Assembly: GCA_934630385.1 (NCBI GenBank)
Contig: CAKTWE010000013.1
Coordinates: forward strand, 1 to 33,476
Source of the DNA: an uncultured Collinsella sp.
GTDB taxonomy: Bacteria; Actinomycetota; Coriobacteriia; Coriobacteriales; Coriobacteriaceae
DNA: 33,476 nt
Direction of reading: 5' to 3'
Made by a program: the position numbers and the translations under genes. The notes under the pieces were generated by a model that worked only from the letters and a program-made list of their open reading frames with translations, was not told the DNA's origin and ran no database searches. Shown piece after piece: positions 23,172 through 30,679 of the stretch. Positions within the stretch are counted from its first letter, which is position 1, and every line of letters begins with the position of its first letter.

Positions 23172-24983
23172 TTGTCAGTCGGATCTTTCTCCAGGAATCC
23201 ATTTGTTGGGTTTGGTTGCGCGGGCTTCCGCTCTTTCACTGGCGGTGAGTCCGCACGTATAGGCCCCTTTGATAAAGTCCAGGTTGTTTCCGGGCAGAAT
23301 AATTGCGGCAAGTCGGCACTCATTGATTATTTCATCAGAGTTATTGAGGCGATTGGCGAGCGCGGCGATATTCGACGAGAAGATAATCCGTTAACAAGAG
23401 CCGATGTGCCTTTGAGACTAAATGCTCAAAATGAGCTTCCTCCGGCGACCATCTCTTTTTGTGTCAATATCGATGCACTCGAAGAGACGCTCATGCCAAA
23501 TGCCCGATCGTCTCGCCAGCAGGAATATGCGAAATCGTTGCTCAAACTGTTTAACGACGTTCCGTACATTTCTGAAAATGGAACCGCCGCATGGCTTGAT
23601 TTCTCTCTTGGGTGGGGACAAAACTCTATTGGTTATGACGCCATTTTACATGCACATTTCTCGCAATATCAGGCTTCGAGCTTAACAATCGGCAACTTAA
23701 CCGACGCATCTCTTGCGTTCTGTGGCAGTGCCGGAGAAGACAGCCTGAACTACAGCAATATCATACGCACAGCGATGCCGTGGGACTCGCTCCCCAAGTT
23801 TCTAAAGGTTGGAGCAATTAGATCTATCGAAGACGCTGATTTGTCGAGCCGGCATAACCCTATCAACAGTGGCGTAGGCCTCCCTGCGGCTTTGCTAAGG
23901 TTATATAACCCCGAGCGAAAAGATTTTGAACAGTCTAGACAGCGCTGGAGCAAACTTCAGGATTTTGTTCGCGACGTTCTGAACGATCGCGGTGCAGCGA
24001 TACTTGTATCCCATGAGAGCCATGAAATCGCAGTGAAGACCGCTGACACCGATTACCTACCGCTTGAGTCACTCGGTACCGGTCTGACTGAGCTGATTAT
24101 TCTCGCTGCTGTCGTTGCTTGCAACACTGACAAAATCATTTGTATCGAAGAGCCGGAAATTCATCTTCATCCTGCGCTCCAAGCGAGGTTTATTGAATAT
24201 CTCCTACACGATGACGCCAACCGTTTCATTGTGACGACGCATTCACCGACTATCATCAACGCTCCGGGTGTTCAGGTGGCACATGTTAGCAAAAAGAATG
24301 GCGTGTCTACATGCCAGCAGCTCAACGGGATGGCACTGGCCCGTGATTTGCTAGACGACCTGGGGGCTCATGCATCTGATCTGCTTCAATCAAACTACGT
24401 TGTATGGGTGGAGGGCCCGTCTGATCGTATCTACCTTAACTATTGGATTGGGAAATGGGCGAAGGAGAACTCCGCTCACCTTGTCGAAGGCGTTCATTAC
24501 AGCATCATGCTGTACGGCGGCAAACTCCTGAACGCGCTCGATGCAAGCCCCGGTGGCTCCAGTGAAAAACTGATATCTCTCTTCCGAATCAATACTCATT
24601 TCTGCATTTTGATGGATTCCGACAAGAAGAGTATAAATGCTCGACTAGGTAAGACGAAAAGACGTGTCATTGAGGAATGCAAGCAAAGTGGTGCCATGCA
24701 TTGGGTAACGTGGGGTTCTACAATTGAGAACTACGTACCGGCGGATGTTTTGACGGCGTCCATAGAGGCTGCTCATCCAGGCAAGAGGTGGAACCATGAT
24801 CTCGGCGAGCGTTTTACCTGCCCTTTAAATTTCAAGTTCGAGGGAATGCGCTCTTTAACGCCTAACAAAATCGCGATTGCCAAACTGGCCTGCGAATCTG
24901 GATTCACCCCATTGGGTGACTGCACCAAGCAGGTCTCAGGGCTCTGTCGCGCAATTTGCGATGCGAATGGAATTAGTTATTAG
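23172..24983 (+). CDS. OLD-family ATP-dependent endonuclease (AAA ATPase plus TOPRIM)
   Basis: The 603-residue protein has an ABC-type ATPase domain followed by a TOPRIM nuclease domain, the layout of overcoming-lysogenization-defect (OLD) nucleases, several of which act in phage defence. Seen are Walker A GQNNCGKS at 41-48, EEPEIHLHP (Walker B with acidic pair) at 326-334, and the switch His in TTHSP at 355-359. The TOPRIM motifs are EGPSD at 414-418 and the metal-binding DSD at 482-484. The start is TTG at 23172, 5 nt after an excellent AAGGAGG (23160-23166); a TTG at 23151 lies upstream of that site and is rejected. No UvrD-like helicase partner (GajB) or reverse transcriptase is adjacent, so it is best called a stand-alone (class 1-like) OLD protein. 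Base composition is lower in GC than the glg block. Confidence 0.88.
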   Translation: MSVGSFSRNPFVGFGCAGFRSFTGGESARIGPFDKVQVVSGQNNCGKSALIDYFIRVIEAIGERGDIRREDNPLTRADVPLRLNAQNELPPATISFCVNIDALEETLMPNARSSRQQEYAKSLLKLFNDVPYISENGTAAWLDFSLGWGQNSIGYDAILHAHFSQYQASSLTIGNLTDASLAFCGSAGEDSLNYSNIIRTAMPWDSLPKFLKVGAIRSIEDADLSSRHNPINSGVGLPAALLRLYNPERKDFEQSRQRWSKLQDFVRDVLNDRGAAILVSHESHEIAVKTADTDYLPLESLGTGLTELIILAAVVACNTDKIICIEEPEIHLHPALQARFIEYLLHDDANRFIVTTHSPTIINAPGVQVAHVSKKNGVSTCQQLNGMALARDLLDDLGAHASDLLQSNYVVWVEGPSDRIYLNYWIGKWAKENSAHLVEGVHYSIMLYGGKLLNALDASPGGSSEKLISLFRINTHFCILMDSDKKSINARLGKTKRRVIEECKQSGAMHWVTWGSTIENYVPADVLTASIEAAHPGKRWNHDLGERFTCPLNFKFEGMRSLTPNKIAIAKLACESGFTPLGDCTKQVSGLCRAICDANGISY

Positions 24984-25175
24984 GAAGTAGTACGGCCAAT
25001 TGACGCCGCACAACGCCGCCTTTCACCGATTGGCAAAACGATTTACACCTAATTTTGGGAATCGATCACGGTTTTCTTCTCTGCTCCTTGTCTGATCTCG
25101 CTACACTAATAAGCGCTGCTGCCAGGTATTTTTCTGGAGCTGCCTTCATTGGCTCCTGCGAAGATCGGAGCGGTT

Positions 25176-26237
25176 ATGTTTACTGCCGCGTTCCACACTA
25201 GCCGTCACTACATCCCGTTTACCGCCATGGCCTGCCTATGCGTTTTGCTGGGCGGGCCTTCTTATGCCGCGGGTGCGGAGAGCCTCATCATCGCGGGCGC
25301 GACGTACTACGAGCCGGGCGTCTCGGGCCCCGGTTGGGCTTGGTCCGATGCCGAGCACTTGGAGCTCAACGACTTTTCTGGCGAGGCAATCGGCGCCGAT
25401 GGCGACCTGGTTGTGACCCTGACCGGGCAAAACTCCGTGAAGGAGATGCAATCGTCCATCGTGGACATTTCGCAGTGCGGTCTGGAGGTGTGGAGCAACC
25501 TGACGCTCCGCGGCACCGGGTCGCTAACGGCCACGGGATCGCAGTGCGGGATCCACGCGTTTCAGGCGCTGGTGGTAGACGGCTGCACCGTCAATGCCAA
25601 GGCCGACGGGGCCTGCATTGAGGACGAGGTCGTGGCCGGCCTGGTCGCGGGTCGTCTTGTCGTTCGCGGTGGCGGGCGCGTTGTTGCCGCGGGCGCGGGT
25701 TCCGGAGCGGGCGTGCACGCTTACGGCGCGTACCTGCTAGACGAGGATCCCGGCGATGGCGTGCCCTTCGGGACGCTTGCCGTCGATGCCTCGTGGCTGG
25801 ATGCGACCGGCGCCGACGGCGGCGTTGGCTGCCTGGCCGGATCGCTTACGTCCGCGTGCTTTGTGACGCCCACCGGTGGGGCCTTTGGGGCTAGAGGCGT
25901 GGTGGATGCTGGCGGTGCTGTGGCCACGCATGTGGTCGTGGAACCCGAGGGGGCTACGGCTCCGGCAGGGAAGACCGATGTGCCGAGTGATGGCGGCGAG
26001 CCTGCTTCCGGCGCCGATTCTGCAGCGGGAGAGTCTGGTTCGGGAACCGCAGCGCGCCCAGAGGTCAAGCCCGCGGCTGCGACAACAACGACCACCACGG
26101 TGACAAAGACCGCTAAGCCCAAAGCCGCAACCACGGCAACCGTCTCGCTCCCCAAGACCGGCGACAACTGCTGGATCGCAGCATCCGTGGCCCTTTTCCT
26201 TCTTGGCATAACGCTACTGGTCGTCGCAATTCGCTGA
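25176..26237 (+). CDS. LPXTG cell-wall-anchored protein with beta-helix-like repeats
   Basis: This is a predicted sortase substrate of 353 residues. It has an N-terminal signal peptide (about 1-33, with hydrophobic FTAMACLCVLLGG and a cleavage-like SYAAGA). Residues 35-260 are Gly/Val/Ala-rich with repeated GDLVVTLTG, NLTLRGTGSLTATG and GRLVVRGGGRV-like strands, the pattern of carbohydrate-binding beta-helix surface proteins. A Pro/Thr/Ala-rich wall-spanning stretch (about 265-322) comes next. The end is LPKTG at 325-329, a hydrophobic segment and a single Arg, so the basic tail is minimal. The ATG at 25176 has GGAG 5 nt upstream. The high GC content contrasts with the OLD gene before it and the toxin-antitoxin genes after it. 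The ligand is unknown. Confidence 0.83.
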   Translation: MFTAAFHTSRHYIPFTAMACLCVLLGGPSYAAGAESLIIAGATYYEPGVSGPGWAWSDAEHLELNDFSGEAIGADGDLVVTLTGQNSVKEMQSSIVDISQCGLEVWSNLTLRGTGSLTATGSQCGIHAFQALVVDGCTVNAKADGACIEDEVVAGLVAGRLVVRGGGRVVAAGAGSGAGVHAYGAYLLDEDPGDGVPFGTLAVDASWLDATGADGGVGCLAGSLTSACFVTPTGGAFGARGVVDAGGAVATHVVVEPEGATAPAGKTDVPSDGGEPASGADSAAGESGSGTAARPEVKPAAATTTTTTVTKTAKPKAATTATVSLPKTGDNCWIAASVALFLLGITLLVVAIR

Positions 26238-26391
26238 TATAACGTCCAATAAGTATTTTGCTGACAACGTTTTGAATCTGAGCTTTCGACTGACTCTTAA
26301 AGTCAGTGCAAAAGTACGCATGATGAATTCATGTCCGCCCGCTATGAAACAATTTGTCGTGTAATTAGAAGTGATTTCATCGAGGGTTAAC

Positions 26392-26434
26392 TCGACATAT
26401 CTTTAAATTGGGTACATAATCAGCCCATTTAAAG
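26392..26434 (+). promoter_or_regulatory. Promoter and operator of the Panacea-Doc pair
   Basis: TCGACA (26392-26397), a 17-nt spacer and CATAAT (26415-26420) form a promoter. An inverted repeat, CTTTAAATTGGG (26401-26412) and CCCATTTAAAG (26424-26434), encloses the -10 box, as expected for an autorepressed toxin-antitoxin operon. Confidence 0.65.
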
Positions 26435-26473
26435 TCTAGTGGATTAGTTTTGCCAACTGAGAGGAGAGCGAAA

Positions 26474-26983
26474 ATGGAAGCGCTGAACGTTGCAAACTAC
26501 ATCATTGATAATTGGAGCGACAAGTTCGAGATCACAAATCTTAAGCTGAATAAGCTCGTCTATTATTCGCAAGTCGAATCGTTGCGCAAATACAATCATC
26601 CACTTTTCGATGATATTATCGAAGCTTGGCAGTATGGTCCAGTTGAACCTGTGGTCTATCATGCGTTCTCCTCGTATGGCCGAAACTGCATTCGCAAATC
26701 GACTGGCTCAGCGATACTTGACGAGACGTCTAAAAACCTCATCGATTCTGTGATGAATAGACTTGGCATGCTCTCTGCATTTGATTTGGTCACCTTGTCA
26801 CACAAGCCAGATGGGGCATGGGCGAGTGTATATTCGCCGAACATGGATAACCCCATCACTCCGGAGGCAATTCTTGCGTCTAATGATGGCTTAGACAATA
26901 ACGACGTCGTAACAATCGATCAGGCCGTGCAATCGACAATTGCAGCCATGCCCAATGCGCTGAGGCTTTTGGAGAACTCCTAA
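26474..26983 (+). CDS. Panacea (SocA/DUF4065)-domain antitoxin
   Basis: The 169-residue protein starts MEALNVANYIIDN and carries NLKLNKLVYYSQ and EAWQYGPVEPVVYHAF, the signature of the Panacea/SocA-like (DUF4065) domain. This domain is a known promiscuous antitoxin scaffold paired with many unrelated toxins. The ATG at 26474 follows GAGGAGAG by 5 nt; a TTG at 26450 lies upstream of that site. The stop overlaps the toxin ATG by one base (TAATG), so the two are translationally coupled, antitoxin first. It probably neutralises the Doc-type toxin downstream by direct binding and may also repress the operon through the inverted repeat at 26401-26434, although no separate DNA-binding domain is obvious. 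Confidence 0.85.
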   Translation: MEALNVANYIIDNWSDKFEITNLKLNKLVYYSQVESLRKYNHPLFDDIIEAWQYGPVEPVVYHAFSSYGRNCIRKSTGSAILDETSKNLIDSVMNRLGMLSAFDLVTLSHKPDGAWASVYSPNMDNPITPEAILASNDGLDNNDVVTIDQAVQSTIAAMPNALRLLENS

Positions 26984-27480
26984 TGTCCACCACGATGGGA
27001 CAAGCGCCTTCTTTCGATCCCCTTGTATTTGATGACGAGGAAGCGATAGAGGCGCTTGCCTCTTCTGTAATGCAGTTGCATGAAGGCTTGCTTGCGTTTG
27101 GAAAATGCTACACAACCTGTATGACGGGCGACAGGGCCACCCTTATACATGGTCGAATTGAATCTGTTCTATCAAACGCATTTTGTACAATCTTTGGGCA
27201 GTCCCCGATTGATAGATTTTTGGACATCTTCGACCAGGCAAGCTATATTGCGGAACACATGGCAAAGGACCACATCTTTGAGGATGGAAACAAGAGGACT
27301 AGCCTAGTTATTGCCTTTGCCATTATTAGAGTGAGAAACGTATCGGTGGACTTTTCCGATAACCCTAATCCTGAAGATAACCCCTACTATGAATGGATTC
27401 AGGACCTGGTCTCCGGGAAACGCACACGCAAAGAGCTCGCAAGCGAGCTGCGAAGGAACAGCAAGCCTACGAGGCCTTAG
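26983..27480 (+). CDS. Fic/Doc-family toxin
   Basis: This is a predicted nucleotidyl- or phosphotransferase toxin of 165 residues. The active-site motif HIFEDGNKRTS at 97-107 fits the Doc-like consensus HxFxD(A/G)NKRT, with catalytic H97 and phosphate-binding N103, K104 and R105. The Lys in place of the Gly of classical Fic (GNGR) favours Doc-type phosphorylation of targets such as EF-Tu over AMPylation; that is inference from family knowledge. The protein lacks the inhibitory helix motif (S/T)xxxE(G/N) at a clear position, consistent with control by the separate Panacea antitoxin. It starts on the last base of the antitoxin stop codon. The reading frame stops at TAG (27478-27480), after which the same frame stays open for 133 more codons. 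Confidence 0.87.
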   Translation: MSTTMGQAPSFDPLVFDDEEAIEALASSVMQLHEGLLAFGKCYTTCMTGDRATLIHGRIESVLSNAFCTIFGQSPIDRFLDIFDQASYIAEHMAKDHIFEDGNKRTSLVIAFAIIRVRNVSVDFSDNPNPEDNPYYEWIQDLVSGKRTRKELASELRRNSKPTRP

Positions 27481-27882
27481 AGACTTCTTGGCTTGATTCT
27501 TGGTACCGCATTTCGCTGCCGATACGCCAGCTTTTCGGAAGTGCGGGGAATTTTGTCCTTCGACGGATATTGGTACCATCCAGCCTCCTGGCAATGCTCG
27601 AGGGCTGGCGAGCGCAGCCGTGTGACTTTTGGGTTTGCCTTGCAGCTCTTCCCATTCATTTGTGTATGTTCGACTTTGATTTTGCTCGTAAGGCGCGACC
27701 AACGGAATCAAAAGAAAGCCTACCTAGAAGATCTTGGTCGCAGAGTAAGACCAACGCAATCAAAACAATGCTCACGGAGAAGGCGCCTTCAATCGTGTTG
27801 GTTGGAGGCGTCTCTAATACAAAGCGATATCTATTCTGCCGGAGAGCCTGGAGCAAGGGTGGCGGTCGATGGCGCCTCTTAA
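27481..27882 (+). other. Open stretch after the Doc toxin, coding status unclear
   Basis: The frame of the toxin continues without a stop from 27481 to the TAA at 27880-27882 (133 codons). It contains a hydrophobic segment (FGFALQLFPFICVCSTLILL) followed by Arg-rich sequence, which could be a membrane anchor. There is no ATG and no good ribosome-binding site, and two other frames are also open over much of the region, so it may be degraded or non-coding DNA. No homology is recognised. The interval 27883-27946 holds the promoter region of the next gene pair. Confidence 0.25.
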
Positions 27883-27897
27883 TGGGTATAGCTCTAG

Positions 27898-27929
27898 CGA
27901 TATCGTGCTAAACTATCGTTACAACGATA
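27898..27929 (+). promoter_or_regulatory. Operator repeats upstream of the DUF3990-Xre pair
   Basis: TATCGTT (27914-27920) and AACGATA (27923-27929) form a perfect palindrome with a 2-nt centre. CGATATCG (27898-27905) adds another TATCG half-site upstream. The cluster ends 17 nt before the DUF3990 ATG and is a likely binding site for the downstream Xre-type protein. Confidence 0.6.
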
Positions 27930-27946
27930 CTCGTTAGGAGGCCCGC

Positions 27947-28615
27947 ATGGAACTGTGGCATGGTTCTCAGAAAATCATCGAGACTCCCCAGCCTGGTTTT
28001 GGGAAAGTCCATAACGATTATGGGCGGGGATTCTATTGCACAGAGAGCCTCGACCTTGCAAGGGAATGGGCATGTTCGCATGATGTCGATGGCTTTGCGA
28101 ATCGATACGAACTCGATACGGCCGATCTCAAGGTGCTCGACCTGCTATCGCCGCAGTATTCAGTTCTGCATTGGATAGCATTGCTTGTAGAGTATCGTTC
28201 ATTCCGAAAGGACACCGCCGTCGCTGTGGGGGCATGCGAATACCTTCGCGATCATTTTTTGCCTGATGCCAACGCTTACGATGTGATTAGGGGGTGGCGC
28301 GCGGATGACTCGTACTTCAGTTATGCTAGGGCGTTTGTAAACAATACGATCACCGTAGACCAGCTTGGTCGAGCGATGAAGCTAGGCAACCTTGGAGAAC
28401 AGATCGTGCTCAAAAGCGAATGTGCATTTAAGGGAATCCGGTTTGCGGGATTTGAGCGTGCGCCGCTCGATTTGTATGGTCCATTGGCCAAGGAGCGAGA
28501 TCAGGAAGCAAGGGCACAGTATCGGGAACTGCTTGCCGAAAACCCATTTGAGGGTATCCGTATCGTAGATATCGTTCGAGAGAGGATGACCGAAAATGAC
28601 CCACGCCTACAGTGA
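27947..28615 (+). CDS. DUF3990-domain protein, putative toxin
   Basis: The 222-residue protein begins MELWHGSQKIIETPQPGFG and continues HNDYGRGFYCTESLDLAREWA. This (Y/W)HGS...DYGxGFYxT...A..WA pattern is that of DUF3990, which is thought to have an ADP-ribosyltransferase-like fold. The family is commonly found beside small regulatory partners in predicted toxin-antitoxin loci. The ATG at 27947 follows TAGGAGG by 6 nt. Its end overlaps the next gene by 20 nt, so the two are co-translated. The putative toxin is encoded first and the Xre partner second, the reverse of most toxin-antitoxin operons. The catalytic activity and the target are unknown. Confidence 0.75.
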   Translation: MELWHGSQKIIETPQPGFGKVHNDYGRGFYCTESLDLAREWACSHDVDGFANRYELDTADLKVLDLLSPQYSVLHWIALLVEYRSFRKDTAVAVGACEYLRDHFLPDANAYDVIRGWRADDSYFSYARAFVNNTITVDQLGRAMKLGNLGEQIVLKSECAFKGIRFAGFERAPLDLYGPLAKERDQEARAQYRELLAENPFEGIRIVDIVRERMTENDPRLQ

Positions 28616-29255
28616 GATGTATCTCGAGGATGCCATGAGAACGCTAGGCGAGGCAGTCGATTTCGCCCTCTGCGACCAAGGACTGAGTCCTATTGAACTA
28701 ACGACAATCCTGTTGAATTCTCTCGAGATGAGGCAATTTGAGCGTGGTGTGACGCGCGTTGTCTGCGGCATGTCGGGTGACGAACTCGCGCGTGAAATAA
28801 TTGCTAGTGCAGGACTGAAACCCGCAGAATGCAGGGAGAGCTATCCGCTTGATCGCTCACCGCAATACTGGGCGGGCTGGGTTTTGGCATATACGCAGTG
28901 GACGTGCGGCCTAGGTTTTAGCGACCTTTTTGAGGTGGCACCTCTCGATTGGATTATCGGCTCGTACCATCCGCTTCACGAGGCCTCTGAAGATAAATTC
29001 GCCCAGATAGTCATTGATAAATGGAATAAATCCCAGGCCTTCAAAAAAGGCCTCAAGGCGGCACGAAAGGCAGCCGGTCTAACTCAAAAGCAGCTCGCCG
29101 CCCAATCGGGGGTTAAACTTCGCGCAATACAGCTCTACGAGCAAAACCAACTGGATTTGCGCCGCGCCTCGGTCTCCTCGGCATTGGCGCTCGCAAAAAC
29201 CTTACACTGCAGCCTCGAAGACCTCGTCTGGCAACCGATCGTTCTGGAAGAATAG
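28596..29255 (+). CDS. Xre-type helix-turn-helix protein, putative antitoxin
   Basis: The 219-residue protein has a C-terminal Xre/Cro helix-turn-helix domain (about 147-210: LKAARKAAGLTQKQLAAQSG, then KLRAIQLYEQNQ). The N-terminal 140 residues are of unknown fold and include SPQYWAGWVLAYTQW, a segment seen in proteins beside DUF3990 genes as far as I can recall. It probably binds the TATCGTT palindrome upstream of the pair and neutralises the DUF3990 protein through its N-terminal part. The ATG at 28596 follows AGAGGA (28581-28586) and overlaps the upstream gene by 20 nt. An alternative ATG at 28617, just after that gene's stop, has no ribosome-binding site. Confidence 0.8.
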   Translation: MTHAYSEMYLEDAMRTLGEAVDFALCDQGLSPIELTTILLNSLEMRQFERGVTRVVCGMSGDELAREIIASAGLKPAECRESYPLDRSPQYWAGWVLAYTQWTCGLGFSDLFEVAPLDWIIGSYHPLHEASEDKFAQIVIDKWNKSQAFKKGLKAARKAAGLTQKQLAAQSGVKLRAIQLYEQNQLDLRRASVSSALALAKTLHCSLEDLVWQPIVLEE

Positions 29256-29285
29256 GGCTGGCGAGGTACGCGCCCCGCCAGCCCT
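29254..29285 (+). terminator. Terminator after the DUF3990-Xre pair
   Basis: A perfect 10-bp stem AGGGCTGGCG (29254-29263) and CGCCAGCCCT (29276-29285) has a 12-nt loop. It overlaps the stop codon of the Xre gene and is followed by GTATTGTT. It also faces the end of the convergent gene at 29315. Confidence 0.65.
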
Positions 29286-29314
29286 GTATTGTTACGATTT
29301 TCTGAGCCATTTTT

Positions 29315-29944
29315 TCATGACTTGATTGCTAAAACCCCGATGCAAGGATTCTTAGCATTAACGTAATTGATATCACGTTTCCTTAGCATCGACGCGTATT
29401 CAGAATTGGAATTAAGAATGACGTCCTTGTATTTCGCCCACGACACAAAGTAATGCCAACGAGGGTCGACTCTCTTGCCGTCGTCCTCCTGATCATCGGC
29501 CTTTTTAGCGATTTCACTCCGCCATGGCTCTGGTACATAAGGGTCAAATGGCTTAACGCTCACGGTAAACGGGGCGTCTCTCATGGGTAGCGTAATGTCA
29601 AAGAAGTTATCTTTTACGTATTTAACAGCTTGTGGTTCAATACCCAGCTCTTCGATAAGAGCCTTGAAAAAGGCGTAGTTATCGGATTTGGCTACGGATT
29701 CGTCTTTGGGAATGCCATCATTTTCGATGCATTCAATAAAGCAATCTGCGAGCTTGTAGGTATCATTGCCATACCTATTCTCAGCAGCCAGCTTTTTTAT
29801 CAGATCATCTAGTTCCTCTGCTCCAAATTCGCGTGCCCAAAGGTCAAGTTCGAGAAGGGGTTTGACCCTCTCCATGTCCTCTAAGTGGTTATCGAAAAAG
29901 TGTTTACGGCCATTCTTGCTAGCCGTTTTCTGATCAGAACCCAT
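29315..29944 (-). CDS. Hypothetical protein, 209 residues
   Basis: I do not recognise this protein. It is soluble, charged, and has no signal peptide or membrane segment. The first 65 residues are helical and acidic (LLELDLWAREFGAEELDDLIKK). The centre contains ITLPMRDAPFTVSVKPFDPY, and the C-terminal part has HYFVSWAKYKDVI followed by a short Asn/Lys-rich end. The ATG at 29944 is preceded on the minus strand by AAAGGA with an 8-nt spacing, which supports expression. It is convergent with the Xre gene. Composition and position inside the tRNA-bounded region suggest an accessory gene, possibly phage- or plasmid-derived. Function unknown. Confidence 0.7.
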   Translation of the reverse strand: MGSDQKTASKNGRKHFFDNHLEDMERVKPLLELDLWAREFGAEELDDLIKKLAAENRYGNDTYKLADCFIECIENDGIPKDESVAKSDNYAFFKALIEELGIEPQAVKYVKDNFFDITLPMRDAPFTVSVKPFDPYVPEPWRSEIAKKADDQEDDGKRVDPRWHYFVSWAKYKDVILNSNSEYASMLRKRDINYVNAKNPCIGVLAIKS

Positions 29945-29966
29945 AGTTACGTCCTTTCTCGAAGAG

Positions 29967-29987
29967 GCCCTGCGGAAATAGCAGGGC
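29967..29987 (-). promoter_or_regulatory. Hairpin in the leader of the 209-residue gene
   Basis: A perfect 7-bp stem GCCCTGC (29967-29973) and GCAGGGC (29981-29987) lies 22 nt upstream of the start codon. It could affect messenger stability or translation. The remaining DNA to 30233 shows no gene. Confidence 0.35.
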
Positions 29988-30233
29988 GAGACATGTGGTC
30001 AACGAATTAAATTACGCTTCAAATTGTTGCACAGCGTACGGACAACAATGCTCGACTTATCTACCGTCACCGAGACCTCGTGGATTAAACGATGGAAGGT
30101 GGTTAAGCTGCGCTTTCGTTTGCTGACCGGGTTGAAACGGTGCGACTTGCTCCCACGAATTTAAAATCGGGGGCAAAAAGTTCTTGGTAAACCACACGCG
30201 GCTATGTTAGTATCTCTTTTGCCGAAAGGCGAC

Positions 30234-30308
30234 GGGCGATTGGCTCAGGGGTAGAGCATATCCTTCACACGGATGGGGTCACAAGTTCGAATCTTGTATC
30301 GCCCACCA
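30234..30308 (+). tRNA. tRNA-Val (anticodon CAC)
   Basis: The acceptor GGGCGAT pairs with ATCGCCC, the D arm is GCTC/GAGC, and the anticodon stem TATCC/GGATG holds loop TTCACAC, giving anticodon CAC (reads GUG). The T arm is ACAAG-TTCGAAT-CTTGT, and CCA is encoded at 30306-30308. It lies inside the accessory region. Upstream, TTGGTA near 30185 and TAGTAT near 30209 are a possible weak promoter. Confidence 0.95.
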
Positions 30309-30319
30309 TCAAAACAACA

Positions 30320-30355
30320 GGTCAGAGGTGTTAGGCTTCTGGCCTTTTTCTTTTT
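30320..30355 (+). terminator. Terminator after tRNA-Val
   Basis: GGTCAGA (30320-30326) pairs with TCTGGCC (30338-30344) with one wobble, followed by TTTTTCTTTTT. Confidence 0.75.
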
Positions 30356-30567
30356 GACACCAAAATCGAAGCGAAGTTACCTAGGGCGTTATATGTTACG
30401 CAGTTCACATTAGGTGTCGTCATTGCGCGTTTTGCAAAATGCGTCTGCGTTCATTCATTGAATTCTCTGCGCAGTCTACGCGCAATTGTGAAGACAGAGA
30501 CCACTGGCTCACAGCTCGTACCAGCACGTTCGTGCCTATGGCGGCTTTTCAACAGATTGCGTCAAGC

Positions 30568-30588
30568 TTTTGGTCAGTTTTTGGTCAG
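30568..30588. repeat. Tandem TTTTGGTCAG repeat and TACCCG boxes
   Basis: TTTTGGTCAG occurs at 30568-30577 and 30579-30588, followed by three TACCCG boxes between about 30590 and 30637. The stretch 30356-30679 contains no convincing gene; a 60-codon frame at 30439-30621 has no ribosome-binding site. It could be a worn integration junction or a regulator site. Confidence 0.4.
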
Positions 30589-30679
30589 CTACCCGTACTT
30601 ACCCGCATGATGCGCCAGTAGATAATCGATCTTACCCGCAATCCGCACGACCCGCGGCCGAAACCAGGGGGAGGCCCAC

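Noticed and set aside
23172..24983. Gabija (GajA-GajB) system
   Set aside because: Only the OLD-like gene is present; the next gene is an LPXTG surface protein and no UvrD-type helicase occurs in the window.
30439..30621. Possible 60-residue gene upstream of the frameshifted gene
   Set aside because: There is no ribosome-binding site and no recognisable motif, and it overlaps the TTTTGGTCAG tandem repeat.
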